The position numbers and the translations under genes are program-made. A stretch of 21,835 nt of DNA from a virus, in the IMG/VR virus record IMGVR_UViG_3300017719_000253, positions 1-21,835 of that record; one strand, given 5' to 3'. Numbering within the stretch: position 1 is the first letter of the stretch; every line of letters begins with the position of its first letter. The notes under the pieces are model-generated. The model did no database searches, was not told the origin of the DNA, and worked only from the letters and a program-made list of their open reading frames with translations. This document shows, piece after piece, positions 14,377 through 21,831 of this stretch.

Positions 14377-15213
14377 TTATGGAGATAAAGTTGCTACATA
14401 AGTATCTACTGCCGTTACAAATTCACCCCATTGGGTAGAAGTAAACTTACCTCCGACAAAACCTAGTTTTATATTAGCATCACTATAATTACCGCTATAT
14501 CTTAAAAACCATAAGTTATTCGTTGCAAGTGCAGCAGCAGAACCAGCAGACCTTTCATGTACTATGCTACCACTAGAATCTAAACCTGCATTTTTACCGC
14601 CAGAGCTTTTCATCATACCCTGCAAACCTGCTGCAGAAGAAGGAGGATTAGGATTTGCCAACCCAGCGGATGATACCCCTAACCTGTTAGCTCCGTTCCA
14701 TTGGTTTAGCCACCTTATTCTATAGCTGCTTTCATTAAACGAAATAGGATAATGTCTACTATTATTTGCATTGTTTATTAGTTGAGCAGTATATATACCA
14801 ACACTAGCACTGTCTACTTGAAACTTAGTAACTGGTGATGAGGCACTAGGTACAAAGTTAGTGTCTATATAATCAGCAGAACCATCTCCAGTAAATCCGT
14901 TATCTGAAGCCCAAGCAATACTGCTTACTGCATCTGCTTCTGCTGCTGATGTTAAGTTCTTCCAATTTATAAGAGCAAAGGCTTCGCTACCATTATTAGC
15001 AAAAACGTAAAGTCCGTCTAGCTCATCCCAAACATTAGCACCACCTTTTAAAGAAGCTACTAGAGCATTTTGGGCTGTTTGTTGGGCAGCATTTGGAGCG
15101 GTATGTCCTTCTCCGCTAGCATAGTCCAAAATAGCTTGATAGTCGGAATCAAACGACACACCTCCACCTCCAACAAAAGAAGACTTACCTAATGAAAGAC
15201 CTAATCCTAACAT
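14377..15213 (-). CDS. Probable head-fibre or decoration protein (LamG-like)
   Basis: This 278-aa protein begins with a Gly-rich segment (GGGGVSF) and a helical stretch (DYQAILDYASGEGHTAPNAA). It then has VYVF/LINWKN-type strands (LDGLYVFANNG, FALINWKN) and GDGSADYIDTNFVPS, a pattern typical of concanavalin/LamG-like beta-sandwich domains in phage fibre proteins. The C-terminal half is rich in Ser, Asn and Gly, as in exposed adhesive domains, and ends in a helix, QWGEFVTAVDTYVATLSP. It sits between the portal and capsid genes rather than with the tail, so a head fibre is more likely than a tail fibre. It follows the 93-aa decoration-like gene by one base and precedes the 68-aa gene. A sugar-binding function is possible but unproven. 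Confidence 0.66.
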   Translation of the reverse strand: MLGLGLSLGKSSFVGGGGVSFDSDYQAILDYASGEGHTAPNAAQQTAQNALVASLKGGANVWDELDGLYVFANNGSEAFALINWKNLTSAAEADAVSSIAWASDNGFTGDGSADYIDTNFVPSASSPVTKFQVDSASVGIYTAQLINNANNSRHYPISFNESSYRIRWLNQWNGANRLGVSSAGLANPNPPSSAAGLQGMMKSSGGKNAGLDSSGSIVHERSAGSAAALATNNLWFLRYSGNYSDANIKLGFVGGKFTSTQWGEFVTAVDTYVATLSP

Positions 15214-15214
15214 A

Positions 15215-15496
15215 TTATCCTAATGCTCTAAAGTATGCAATAGCTTTACCTGCGCTTAAATGCACTCTAGTAAAATCACCATAGATAGTAATGCCAGCAG
15301 GAAGTGTTACGGCAGCAGGTATATTATCCCCTGTAGTGGTTACGATTTCATTACTTCCCACAGTAGCATCCTCAAGAACAGTAATAGCTACAAAATCTAG
15401 TGCTGTTGCTCCCGTGTCTGCTGCTGCAATATAATCAAATCCTGCTGCTCCAAATGTTTGCTGATTTACAGCGTTTGGGCTAAAATTCTTACTCAT
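15215..15496 (-). CDS. Small decoration-like virion protein
   Basis: This 93-aa protein is nearly all beta by composition: AGFDYIAAADTG, ALDFVAITVLEDATV, LPAGITIYGDFTRVHL and GKAIAYFRALG. The order YIxxxxxG - AITVLEDAT - LPAGxTIYGxFT - LxxGKxIAY is one I recall from small virion proteins encoded next to fibre genes in many phages, probably at the fibre base or on the capsid surface. It opens the fibre transcript 16 bases after a TAnnTTTG promoter and is separated by one base from the 278-aa gene. Precise role is inferred. Confidence 0.68.
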   Translation of the reverse strand: MSKNFSPNAVNQQTFGAAGFDYIAAADTGATALDFVAITVLEDATVGSNEIVTTTGDNIPAAVTLPAGITIYGDFTRVHLSAGKAIAYFRALG

Positions 15497-15512
15497 TATC
15501 TTATATTTTTTA

Positions 15513-15520
15513 CAAAGTTA
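15513..15520 (-). promoter_or_regulatory. TAnnTTTG promoter for the fibre genes
   Basis: The minus strand reads TAACTTTG, 16 bases before the ATG at 15496 and 8 bases after the portal stop codon. It is placed like the other TAnnTTTG elements. Confidence 0.62.
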
Positions 15521-15527
15521 CTAATTA

Positions 15528-17966
15528 TTAAGACGTTAGCGTATCGACTAGGCTATCACCTTCGTCTTGCAGCTCTCCTCTATTTCCTTTTCTCTGCTCA
15601 ATCATTTTAGACATTTCAACAGCTTGCTTTTTAACACGGTCATCTTTGCGGTCATCCTTTTCAGATTCTAAGCTTTTTCTAAACTGCATATCCTGTTGTT
15701 TCATGCCTGCATTTAATTGAGCTTTACCAGATTCAATCTGACCTTTAAGCCCATATTCTAATTGCAACAACTGAGCATCAGCTTGAGCCTTCGCTTGAAT
15801 TTCAGCAATCTTAGCTTGTGCCTGCATTTGAATCTCCTGCATTCTTCCTTGAGAAGTAGCTTGAGCAGTAGCTTGATTTGCTTGTGCCTGCATCTGAGAG
15901 TTTTGTTGAGCAATCTGCTGATTCATACCCATACGTTTCTTACGTCTTACAATAAGAAGTCTTTCTGCTTGGTCTACATCTTTTAGTTGTCGGACTGCCA
16001 TAGCATCCTCCAAGTCTATCTCTCTCTGAGAAAGTGCTACTTGAATATTTTGCTCTAGGTAGGCTTTCTCTGTTTCGTCCATTTCTGTCTGAATCTTTAC
16101 ACCAAAATTATACATTGGTAAATCCCCAAATGAAGACAACACTTCCATGTTGGTTTTACCAATAGCTCTTTCATAAGCTTCAAACAACACAGATTTGACA
16201 GGTAGTATTTGAAGACATTTTACGATGTCTTCGCATACCCTACTATATAAATAAATAGCAGAGTTTGTAATATCATAAATAGCGTTGTTACCAGCAGCGA
16301 TAGCCTGTTGTCTTACGCCAACTAATTGTTCTCCTTTTGGAGAAGTGCCATCCATAACTTCGTTTATCCCTGTTGTATCACGAATGAGGCGAAGATTATG
16401 ATTATAGATACCGATAAGCTCATTGATATTGCGAATGCTGTTATCCAAAGAACGGACTGGTGGGTTTTGGAAACCACCTTCTGGGTTCTTGCTTCTGTAG
16501 TAGAATACACCTGTTTGTTCATATATATCTTGAATATCTAAAGGCTGTAATTCACCGCCTTTACCTAGCTGCACATTTTCTAATCCTTCAACATCTACAA
16601 TCAAACCGTCTGGCTTTGCTTTAGCAATTGCTTGTTGAAGCTTTAAATGTGAAAGCTGTAATTGGTCTGCAAAACCTATTACAGAAGCTACAAGGGACTT
16701 AGGCATCATTCTGCGTAAGTTGGTAGCTACTACAGAGTAAGACAATCTTGCCCTTGTTAAATCATGAGCGTTTTTAGGCACGTTGGCTTTTTGTCCGTAA
16801 TCATAAATATAATCACAGCCTACAACATAACTACCACCAAACACAGTTTGTACACTCATGTTAAAAGGCTTTCTATCGTAAACAGATTCTTTTGGAGGTG
16901 TGTACTCCATTCCTTTGTAGTAAAAGCCTACATTTCCAAACTTAGAGCCTTTCTCTTCAAACATCATGTCATCTACAGACAGGAACTCAAAGTCCATAAC
17001 TTCAACAATAAACTCATCATATCCGTAAGTAGTACGGTCTTGAGTCTGGTCATACATTCTAGAAGTTAACCTTTCAGAATTGTTGTTGTATTTATTTTTT
17101 ACGCTTTGCGCTATCTTTTCATACTGCTCTTCTGTAAGCTCATCACCAGCGATACGTTTGAGTTCAGAAATGCTAATCCTTTTGATGTGTCCTGCATAAA
17201 CGAGGTCACTAAATGTAGGGTCTTCGGTGTAGCTATGAAAGAAATAGGCTGGGTCGATATACTCTTCTGATATGCCATAGTTTGGGTCATTGTTTCTCTT
17301 AATCACACCTATACCACAAGAAACCAAGTCGTTTACCGCTCTACGGTAAACACGCTGGTCAAAATCGTTCCACTCTAATGTAATATTTGTACCAACCTGC
17401 GCTGCTATTTCAGCTGCAGTTTTAATATTGGTATCCATAAAAATTTCTGCTTCTTCTGGAGTCTCTGGTACTTCTTTTAAGTTCGTACCAGTCTCCACAC
17501 CCATGTCTTGCATTTGAGAAATAAGCTGTCTGTTTTTTACCTCAAACATTTTTTTAGCACGCTCTTTGTCTTTATCGCTTTGTGACAAAGGGTCGATAGC
17601 ACGTACATTTGGATATGGTTTTCTAGATAGAATGTTGTTTACAACAATCTTTACAAACTTAGGGACGATAGGCACTGGAGACCAATCAAGGTTTAGTAAC
17701 GTACCGTCCCCATTATTAGGGTCTAATGAGTTGAGAATCTGTTTATAGATTGAAGTATCTTGTGTCCCGTTTGCATAATCCCGATTAGTTTCAAAATCAC
17801 TATACCTTCTTCTGAAAAGACTCTTTTCATCAGTATAACTACCCCATTGTTTTTCAATAGATTTAGCATACTTCAGTCCATAAGATTTGGATATTTTCTT
17901 AGAGAAAGGTGCAAATGGGTCTGGAAAGCTACCATACTTTCCTTTATTGTTGTCGTTATTGTACAT
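15528..17966 (-). CDS. Portal protein
   Basis: With the ATG at 17966 this is an 812-aa portal, the 12-subunit ring at the head vertex through which DNA is packaged. It follows TerL directly. Near the N-terminus it has RDYANGTQDTSIYKQ and then LNLDWSPVPIVPKFVKIVVN (about 91-110), a pattern I associate with large portals of Bacteroidota podoviruses. The central part is alpha/beta, and the last 130 or so residues form a Gln/Ala-rich coiled coil (QAQAKIAEIQAKAQADAQLL) with a charged tail, like the helical barrel of long portals. The frame is open up to a TTG at 17993, but that codon lies within a TAnnTTTG promoter, so the ATG 27 bases later is preferred. The length is well above the roughly 500 residues of many siphovirus portals. 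Confidence 0.9.
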   Translation of the reverse strand: MYNNDNNKGKYGSFPDPFAPFSKKISKSYGLKYAKSIEKQWGSYTDEKSLFRRRYSDFETNRDYANGTQDTSIYKQILNSLDPNNGDGTLLNLDWSPVPIVPKFVKIVVNNILSRKPYPNVRAIDPLSQSDKDKERAKKMFEVKNRQLISQMQDMGVETGTNLKEVPETPEEAEIFMDTNIKTAAEIAAQVGTNITLEWNDFDQRVYRRAVNDLVSCGIGVIKRNNDPNYGISEEYIDPAYFFHSYTEDPTFSDLVYAGHIKRISISELKRIAGDELTEEQYEKIAQSVKNKYNNNSERLTSRMYDQTQDRTTYGYDEFIVEVMDFEFLSVDDMMFEEKGSKFGNVGFYYKGMEYTPPKESVYDRKPFNMSVQTVFGGSYVVGCDYIYDYGQKANVPKNAHDLTRARLSYSVVATNLRRMMPKSLVASVIGFADQLQLSHLKLQQAIAKAKPDGLIVDVEGLENVQLGKGGELQPLDIQDIYEQTGVFYYRSKNPEGGFQNPPVRSLDNSIRNINELIGIYNHNLRLIRDTTGINEVMDGTSPKGEQLVGVRQQAIAAGNNAIYDITNSAIYLYSRVCEDIVKCLQILPVKSVLFEAYERAIGKTNMEVLSSFGDLPMYNFGVKIQTEMDETEKAYLEQNIQVALSQREIDLEDAMAVRQLKDVDQAERLLIVRRKKRMGMNQQIAQQNSQMQAQANQATAQATSQGRMQEIQMQAQAKIAEIQAKAQADAQLLQLEYGLKGQIESGKAQLNAGMKQQDMQFRKSLESEKDDRKDDRVKKQAVEMSKMIEQRKGNRGELQDEGDSLVDTLTS

Positions 17967-17990
17967 AGCGTTTCGCAGAATACTTCCTCG

Positions 17991-18006
17991 CAAAGATACA
18001 AAATTA
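17991..18006 (-). promoter_or_regulatory. Tandem TAnnTTTG promoter for the portal gene
   Basis: The minus strand reads TAATTTTGTATCTTTG: two adjacent copies of the -7 consensus between the TerL stop (18019) and the portal ATG (17966). The nearer copy ends 24 bases before that ATG. It argues against the TTG at 17993 as a start codon. Confidence 0.7.
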
Positions 18007-18018
18007 AAACACTGCCTA

Positions 18019-20145
18019 TTAGCGTCTTATTTCCTTGTATCTACGGAAAAACTTTTTGTCATTGAACTCTGATTCTTTCTTTATTGTTTTTGTTTTTTGA
18101 GCACCTAACAGTGCCAATCCACTTGATATAGTTAAATCGTATTTAGTACGATTATCTATCTTATATCCAATCCAGTCTTCAAGGGTTCTGTCAAAATACA
18201 TTTTACCCATATCCCCTGTCTGAGTATTTATACCTACGTGTTCTTCTACAAAAGCTTCAATAGCCTGTGCGTGAGACTGTATAACGTCTACAGAGTTTGA
18301 TGGTATACCACGAGTCTTTGTATTAGAAGCTGCATTAGGAGACTTCAAATGGTCGGGTCTTTTCATCACGTACTCTTCGTATCCCCTTGATTCGAAATAC
18401 CTTACAATACCATACTTGTTGTTTTCAATAAGCAGTGGGTAGCCATAGAATACAGCAGCAAGCAGCACATCCTCGTAAAAGATACGTGCCAAAGGTGGAC
18501 GAGATGCATACTCAGCAACAAACATATTTGCTGGTGCAGCCATGTTGAATTTATTATAAAGATGGCAAGCTCCTTTTGAGCCTCTATTGTCTGTCGTTGA
18601 ATCTAAGTCATAGCTATCGACACCACCTACTCCTATATGGTCGTTTGCTGGATGCTTTTTGCCATATATTATTTTGTATTTGTTTCTGTCTTCTGGCTTA
18701 GGCATCCAAGAAACATGCCACCTACCCTCTTTATTTGGATTAAAAACAACCTCTTTGTCGTTGCCTCCCTCTTTCCAGCTAAAGTTACCACGAACTACGG
18801 GGTTAGGAAACAACTCTTGATTGTGTTCTATTTGCTCGTATATCCTTCCAATATTAAAAGTAGACCCAGTAATACTATCACGCATAGCCTCATCAATAGT
18901 AAAAGGAAACTGTCTAACCTGCTCATTTAATTCTCTGGCATCGTGCTTTAAAGCATCCCTTTCATTTTTAAGATAAGTCTTTGCACCAATGTCCACATAC
19001 TCCCCGTCAATCGTTTTAACTGGTGTTTCTGGGTCTTCAATAATTGGATTACCATACTCGTCAAAGAAACCTTCGAGAGCTTCGTAGGATGGTATAAATA
19101 ATCTATAAAGTCCAGTTTTTGTTCTTCCGTTTGCATTTCTGTCATCTGGGTCTGAGTCTCTCCAGAGTTGTTTATATTGTTTTCCACCTTTATCCATTGG
19201 GTTTACAGTAGAACCCACCAAGGCTTTGCCTACAATTCTTCTACCTACAATTAAACAGGTTCTTTCAATACGCCATGCCTCACGAATGTCTGTAGGTCTT
19301 TCCCACTTCCCTGCCTCATCAAGATACAGGATATGAAGTTTCTCACCATCGTATGCGTTATTGGTAGTATTCTTCCAATTAATAATCGTGTTAAGAGCTT
19401 CTCCTTTATTTGCTGTTTTGTTGTTCTTGGTAATACGCTTAGAGGGTTCACGAAATGCCAGCTCCATACGAGGGTTAGTTGTACCATCTTGGATTGGTTT
19501 AAAGAAAAAAGGAAGTGACCTGTACATAGGAACTACCTTCTTCATGAAGATATTTTCTTGTGCATCCTTACCCGTCTTAGACTGAATACCCAACAGCTTT
19601 TCTTTTACCTGTGTACCTTCGTCTACAAGTATTGCTGATGATATATTGGTGTATCCAGAACGTCTACATTTAACGTAGTTTTGACCCATAGAGCGTGGGT
19701 CTACCTCACACGCAGCAAAGTGAACAAACAGCCTCCTCTGAAACTCTAAATAATACCCGTAACCAATGTCTAGCTTCTCCCATTGGAGCATCATATAGTG
19801 TCTGCCTGTAATGTAGACAGGCTCACCATTATTGTAAAACCAAAGACCGTTACGCCTCCTTTCAAACTCTTTTTCGATGTACGGAGAAAAACGCTTTTTG
19901 AATTCGGAAGGCATTTCGTACCACTCATCCATAGAGCGAATCCTCTGCAATTCCTCTGGCACAGGAAGTCGTCTCCACATTTGCAGATGTTGCTTCCTGT
20001 CATTAAAGAGGATTTGTTTTTTAGGGGGTAGTTTGGGAAGCTGAATATTAATCCCACCAATTTCGGTAACCTCCCCACCTGTATCGTTGGGACATATATT
20101 GATAACGTAGTTATCATAGTCCTCAACCTTTTTAAGACCTGCCAT
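18019..20145 (-). CDS. terL: Terminase large subunit (packaging ATPase-nuclease)
   Basis: This 708-aa protein is the motor that pumps DNA into the head. The N-terminal ATPase shows a divergent P-loop (KCRRSGYTN, 159-167), Walker B ILYLDEAG (272-279, D276 and E277) and coupling motif LVGSTVNP (309-316). The C-terminal RNase-H-like nuclease has GVGGVDSYDLDST (505-517, D510 as a likely metal ligand), LLIENNKYG (571-579, with E574) and a late acidic stretch at FDRTLEDWIGYKIDN (651-665). The gene lies between a candidate TerS and the portal, the standard packaging order. The Walker A departs from GxxxxGK[ST], as happens in some phage terminases. Several open frames on both strands inside it are shadows. 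No frameshift or truncation; the ATG at 20145 fits the gap after the upstream gene. Confidence 0.93.
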   Translation of the reverse strand: MAGLKKVEDYDNYVINICPNDTGGEVTEIGGINIQLPKLPPKKQILFNDRKQHLQMWRRLPVPEELQRIRSMDEWYEMPSEFKKRFSPYIEKEFERRRNGLWFYNNGEPVYITGRHYMMLQWEKLDIGYGYYLEFQRRLFVHFAACEVDPRSMGQNYVKCRRSGYTNISSAILVDEGTQVKEKLLGIQSKTGKDAQENIFMKKVVPMYRSLPFFFKPIQDGTTNPRMELAFREPSKRITKNNKTANKGEALNTIINWKNTTNNAYDGEKLHILYLDEAGKWERPTDIREAWRIERTCLIVGRRIVGKALVGSTVNPMDKGGKQYKQLWRDSDPDDRNANGRTKTGLYRLFIPSYEALEGFFDEYGNPIIEDPETPVKTIDGEYVDIGAKTYLKNERDALKHDARELNEQVRQFPFTIDEAMRDSITGSTFNIGRIYEQIEHNQELFPNPVVRGNFSWKEGGNDKEVVFNPNKEGRWHVSWMPKPEDRNKYKIIYGKKHPANDHIGVGGVDSYDLDSTTDNRGSKGACHLYNKFNMAAPANMFVAEYASRPPLARIFYEDVLLAAVFYGYPLLIENNKYGIVRYFESRGYEEYVMKRPDHLKSPNAASNTKTRGIPSNSVDVIQSHAQAIEAFVEEHVGINTQTGDMGKMYFDRTLEDWIGYKIDNRTKYDLTISSGLALLGAQKTKTIKKESEFNDKKFFRRYKEIRR

Positions 20146-20182
20146 TTCATTTAATTAATAATCCCAATATATAAATACTTGA

Positions 20183-20476
20183 CTACTTTGAGAATCGCTC
20201 TGCGAATCCTCCAGAGTAGTCTTTGTCTTCTTCAATTCCTCCTGTGTCTTTGATTTCTTTGACCATTTGCTCAAGTCGCTGGTATTCGATGAGGAGTTCT
20301 TTGGCATCTGTTGCTGTTTGTTTAATACTCTGTAGTTCAGCCTTTCGCTGAGAGCCAGAAAGCTCTGCATCTACAGGCTTTCTGATTTCATCAATCATAT
20401 TGTTGATTGCAACCTCCATAGAGGAAAGCAATCTTGTTGATGCTTCTATTGTGGTAAATTTAGTCTTTCTTGGCAT
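20183..20476 (-). CDS. Small helical protein, candidate small terminase subunit
   Basis: This 97-aa protein is almost all helix, opening MPRKTKFTTIEASTRLLSSM, with a central QRKAELQSIKQTATDAKELL, EYQRLEQMVKEIKD and a charged tail, EEDKDYSGGFAERFSK. It lies immediately before TerL, the place usual for the DNA-recognition subunit TerS, and it has a basic N-terminus and an oligomer-like coiled coil. It has no clear helix-turn-helix, and TerS proteins are poorly conserved, so the call rests on position. Its ATG overlaps the end of the co-chaperonin gene (20460-20476), suggesting coupling. An alternative is a co-chaperonin partner or an unrelated head factor. Confidence 0.5.
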   Translation of the reverse strand: MPRKTKFTTIEASTRLLSSMEVAINNMIDEIRKPVDAELSGSQRKAELQSIKQTATDAKELLIEYQRLEQMVKEIKDTGGIEEDKDYSGGFAERFSK

Positions 20477-21035
20477 ACACTAATTCTGTTATTCTCATTC
20501 TATATACCGTGTCACCATTAGCTAGCTCCATCTTATAGTCTGAATTCTTTGTGTAGCCCACCACATCACCAGTGCTCGCTCCAATCCACTCTGAATCTTC
20601 TGGCAGAATAAGTAACTCTCCTTCGTCTTTAGGTTCTTTTTTGAGTTCAAGAACAATACCAGAATCACTTGTTTTTTCTTCTGGCTCAACGGCTGGTGCA
20701 ACAAAACACCAATCCCCAAGCATATCAATATCACCAGCTTCATTTTCAATTGCGATGGCGTGATTTTCATATCCTCCATTGGGGTCATAATCAACCAAGT
20801 ATAAATTATCTCCAATGTCATAACGCTGTTCTAATACCACATGATGGTGAAAATACAATATCTGACCTATTGCGGCTTTTTTAAATCCAACAGGCGCAGA
20901 GACAATATGACCATAATTAAACCTATGCTCAAACTCACTAAATTTATTAACTAGCTTTATCGTAGAGCCACCTAATTTTATTTCATCCTTAAACTTGTTA
21001 GGGATGTTGACTATAAATTGACGTAATGGTTTCAT
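20460..21035 (-). CDS. Double GroES-like co-chaperonin
   Basis: This 191-aa protein looks like two fused GroES/Cpn10-type domains. The second (about 108-191) is clearer: WCFVAPAVEPEEKTSDSGIV places SGIVL (125-129), the mobile-loop tripeptide IVL that GroES uses to touch GroEL. DEGELLILP, TGDVVGYTKN and a final RITELVYAK follow, matching the usual end of Cpn10. The first domain (about 1-105) has FIVNIP, a loop DEIKLGGSTIKLV, a YGHIVSAP strand and GQILYFHHHV in similar order. A GroES domain is about 97 residues, so the length fits two. Known precedent: phage T4 replaces GroES with gp31 to fold its capsid protein. The position ahead of the packaging and head genes fits a capsid-folding role with host GroEL; that role is inference. 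Confidence 0.75.
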   Translation of the reverse strand: MKPLRQFIVNIPNKFKDEIKLGGSTIKLVNKFSEFEHRFNYGHIVSAPVGFKKAAIGQILYFHHHVVLEQRYDIGDNLYLVDYDPNGGYENHAIAIENEAGDIDMLGDWCFVAPAVEPEEKTSDSGIVLELKKEPKDEGELLILPEDSEWIGASTGDVVGYTKNSDYKMELANGDTVYRMRITELVYAKKD

Positions 21036-21036
21036 T

Positions 21037-21177
21037 CTATTTAATTTTTCTGCCCACTCCTCTTAAATAAGACTTAAGAGCGGCTTGGGTTGTTTTTAAT
21101 CTTTCTTTGTACTCTTCATAGGTTTCACCTTCAAACCTAGAATTACTCATACTTGCGTATCTTTCTTCTCTTGTCAT
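21037..21177 (-). CDS. 46-aa charged protein, unknown
   Basis: Hand translation from the ATG at 21177 gives a 46-aa charged protein, opening MTREERYASMSNSRFEGETY and with a basic C-terminus (LRGVGRKIK). It begins immediately after the stop of the 76-aa gene (TAAATG) and ends one base before the start of the co-chaperonin gene, filling the gap exactly. The tight packing and neighbour-like codon use support it. Likely a single helix pair; no function recognised. Confidence 0.65.
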   Translation of the reverse strand: MTREERYASMSNSRFEGETYEEYKERLKTTQAALKSYLRGVGRKIK

Positions 21178-21408
21178 TTAGTCAAATTTTAAATCGTATT
21201 CAAGAATACAAGGCATATTGTCTATTGCTTTCCAAAGCATAGTGCCTTCATCGTTTTCAGTGTAAATAAGATATCTGATTGACGAATATTTGTAGAGATA
21301 CGATTCGTCTTGCGTAATGGCAACTACTTTGCCTGCACCTGCTCGCATACCGATATAGTATGCCATAGCATCTTTGGGGTCTCGCCCAATAACTATTTTC
21401 CTAATCAT
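21178..21408 (-). CDS. 76-aa hypothetical protein
   Basis: This 76-aa protein opens MIRKIVIGRDPKDAMAYYIG and contains KVVAITQDESYLYKYSS and an acidic C-terminal part ending EYDLKFD. It is mixed alpha/beta with no membrane segment or known motif. It starts 16 bases after the 3' end of the tRNA and abuts the 46-aa gene. I do not recognise it. The GRDPKD and GxGKVVAI stretches recall small phage regulators, but too weakly for a call. Confidence 0.7.
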   Translation of the reverse strand: MIRKIVIGRDPKDAMAYYIGMRAGAGKVVAITQDESYLYKYSSIRYLIYTENDEGTMLWKAIDNMPCILEYDLKFD

Positions 21409-21423
21409 TGTTATTTAATTTAG

Positions 21424-21496
21424 TACACCAGATAGGAGTCGAACCTATAACCGACAGCTTAGAAGGCTGTTGCTCTATCCATTGAGCTACTGATGC
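21424..21496 (-). tRNA. tRNA-Arg (anticodon UCU)
   Basis: The 73-base minus-strand sequence folds as a full cloverleaf: acceptor GCATCAG/CTGGTGT (7 pairs, two G-U), D stem GCTC/GAGC, anticodon stem ACAGC/GCTGT around loop CTTCTAA, and T stem ATAGG/CCTAT around TTCGACT. The anticodon is TCT, so it reads AGA and AGG. The discriminator is A and CCA is not encoded. It lies between two protein genes on the same strand. AGA is a common Arg codon in this window, so the tRNA probably supports phage translation. Confidence 0.95.
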
Positions 21497-21504
21497 AAAT
21501 CTAT

Positions 21505-21831
21505 TTAATTCTCTTCTCCGTCTCTTCGTCCGAAGTTTATCCAATAGTCTATTTTAGAAGCATCTTCTTCTGACTCCATTCTGTGCGCTTCGGCACAGTA
21601 AGAAAGCAGGTCTTCTAACTCTTCTTCATCTTGAACAGAAAAAGAAGACAACAGACTCATGTTGGCTTTTTCATCACCGTATTCATCAATATGTGTGTTT
21701 TTCATGTCTAAAAAACCTACAGCAAGACAAGCTATAAACTCATCCTCAAGACCGTGCTTTTTTACCGTCTCGTTTATTGCGAGCATCAGCTCTTGAATTT
21801 CATTAATACATTCCTTCTGACGTTCAGTCAT
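21505..21831 (-). CDS. Acidic hypothetical protein
   Basis: This 108-aa, very acidic protein opens MTERQKECINEIQELMLAIN, then EDEFIACLAVGFLDMKNTHI, an acidic stretch DEEELEDLLSYCAEAH and a final FGRRDGEEN. It is helical with a hydrophobic core segment but no membrane span. It ends 8 bases before the tRNA. I do not recognise its family; acidic proteins of this size in phages are sometimes host-protein or restriction inhibitors, but nothing specific points to that here. The ATG lies 4 bases from the window edge, so an upstream in-frame start cannot be ruled out. Confidence 0.62.
   Translation of the reverse strand: MTERQKECINEIQELMLAINETVKKHGLEDEFIACLAVGFLDMKNTHIDEYGDEKANMSLLSSFSVQDEEELEDLLSYCAEAHRMESEEDASKIDYWINFGRRDGEEN

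Noticed and set aside
17760-18065. Plus-strand open frames opposite the portal, TerL, kinase and capsid genes
   Set aside because: They lie antisense to well-supported genes, have low-complexity Ser/Leu/Phe/Cys-rich translations, no promoter element on the plus strand and no family resemblance. They are shadows of AT-rich coding DNA.
19791-20150. Same-strand open frames inside TerL (also 19251-19487 and 18948-19187)
   Set aside because: They are out of frame with an intact TerL that has all its motifs in one continuous frame, and they make no sensible product. No sign of programmed frameshift was found.
20155-20370. 71-aa frame overlapping the candidate small terminase gene
   Set aside because: It is a Lys/Ser/Gln-rich out-of-frame reading of the 97-aa gene, which has better helical character and a start overlapping the gene before.
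20522-20821. 99-aa frame inside the co-chaperonin gene
   Set aside because: The co-chaperonin frame has recognisable GroES features; this frame does not.
21424-21496. tRNA gene as a prophage attachment site
   Set aside because: No integrase or repeated tRNA end was seen in the window. The tRNA lies within phage late genes, so it is more likely a phage-carried tRNA.
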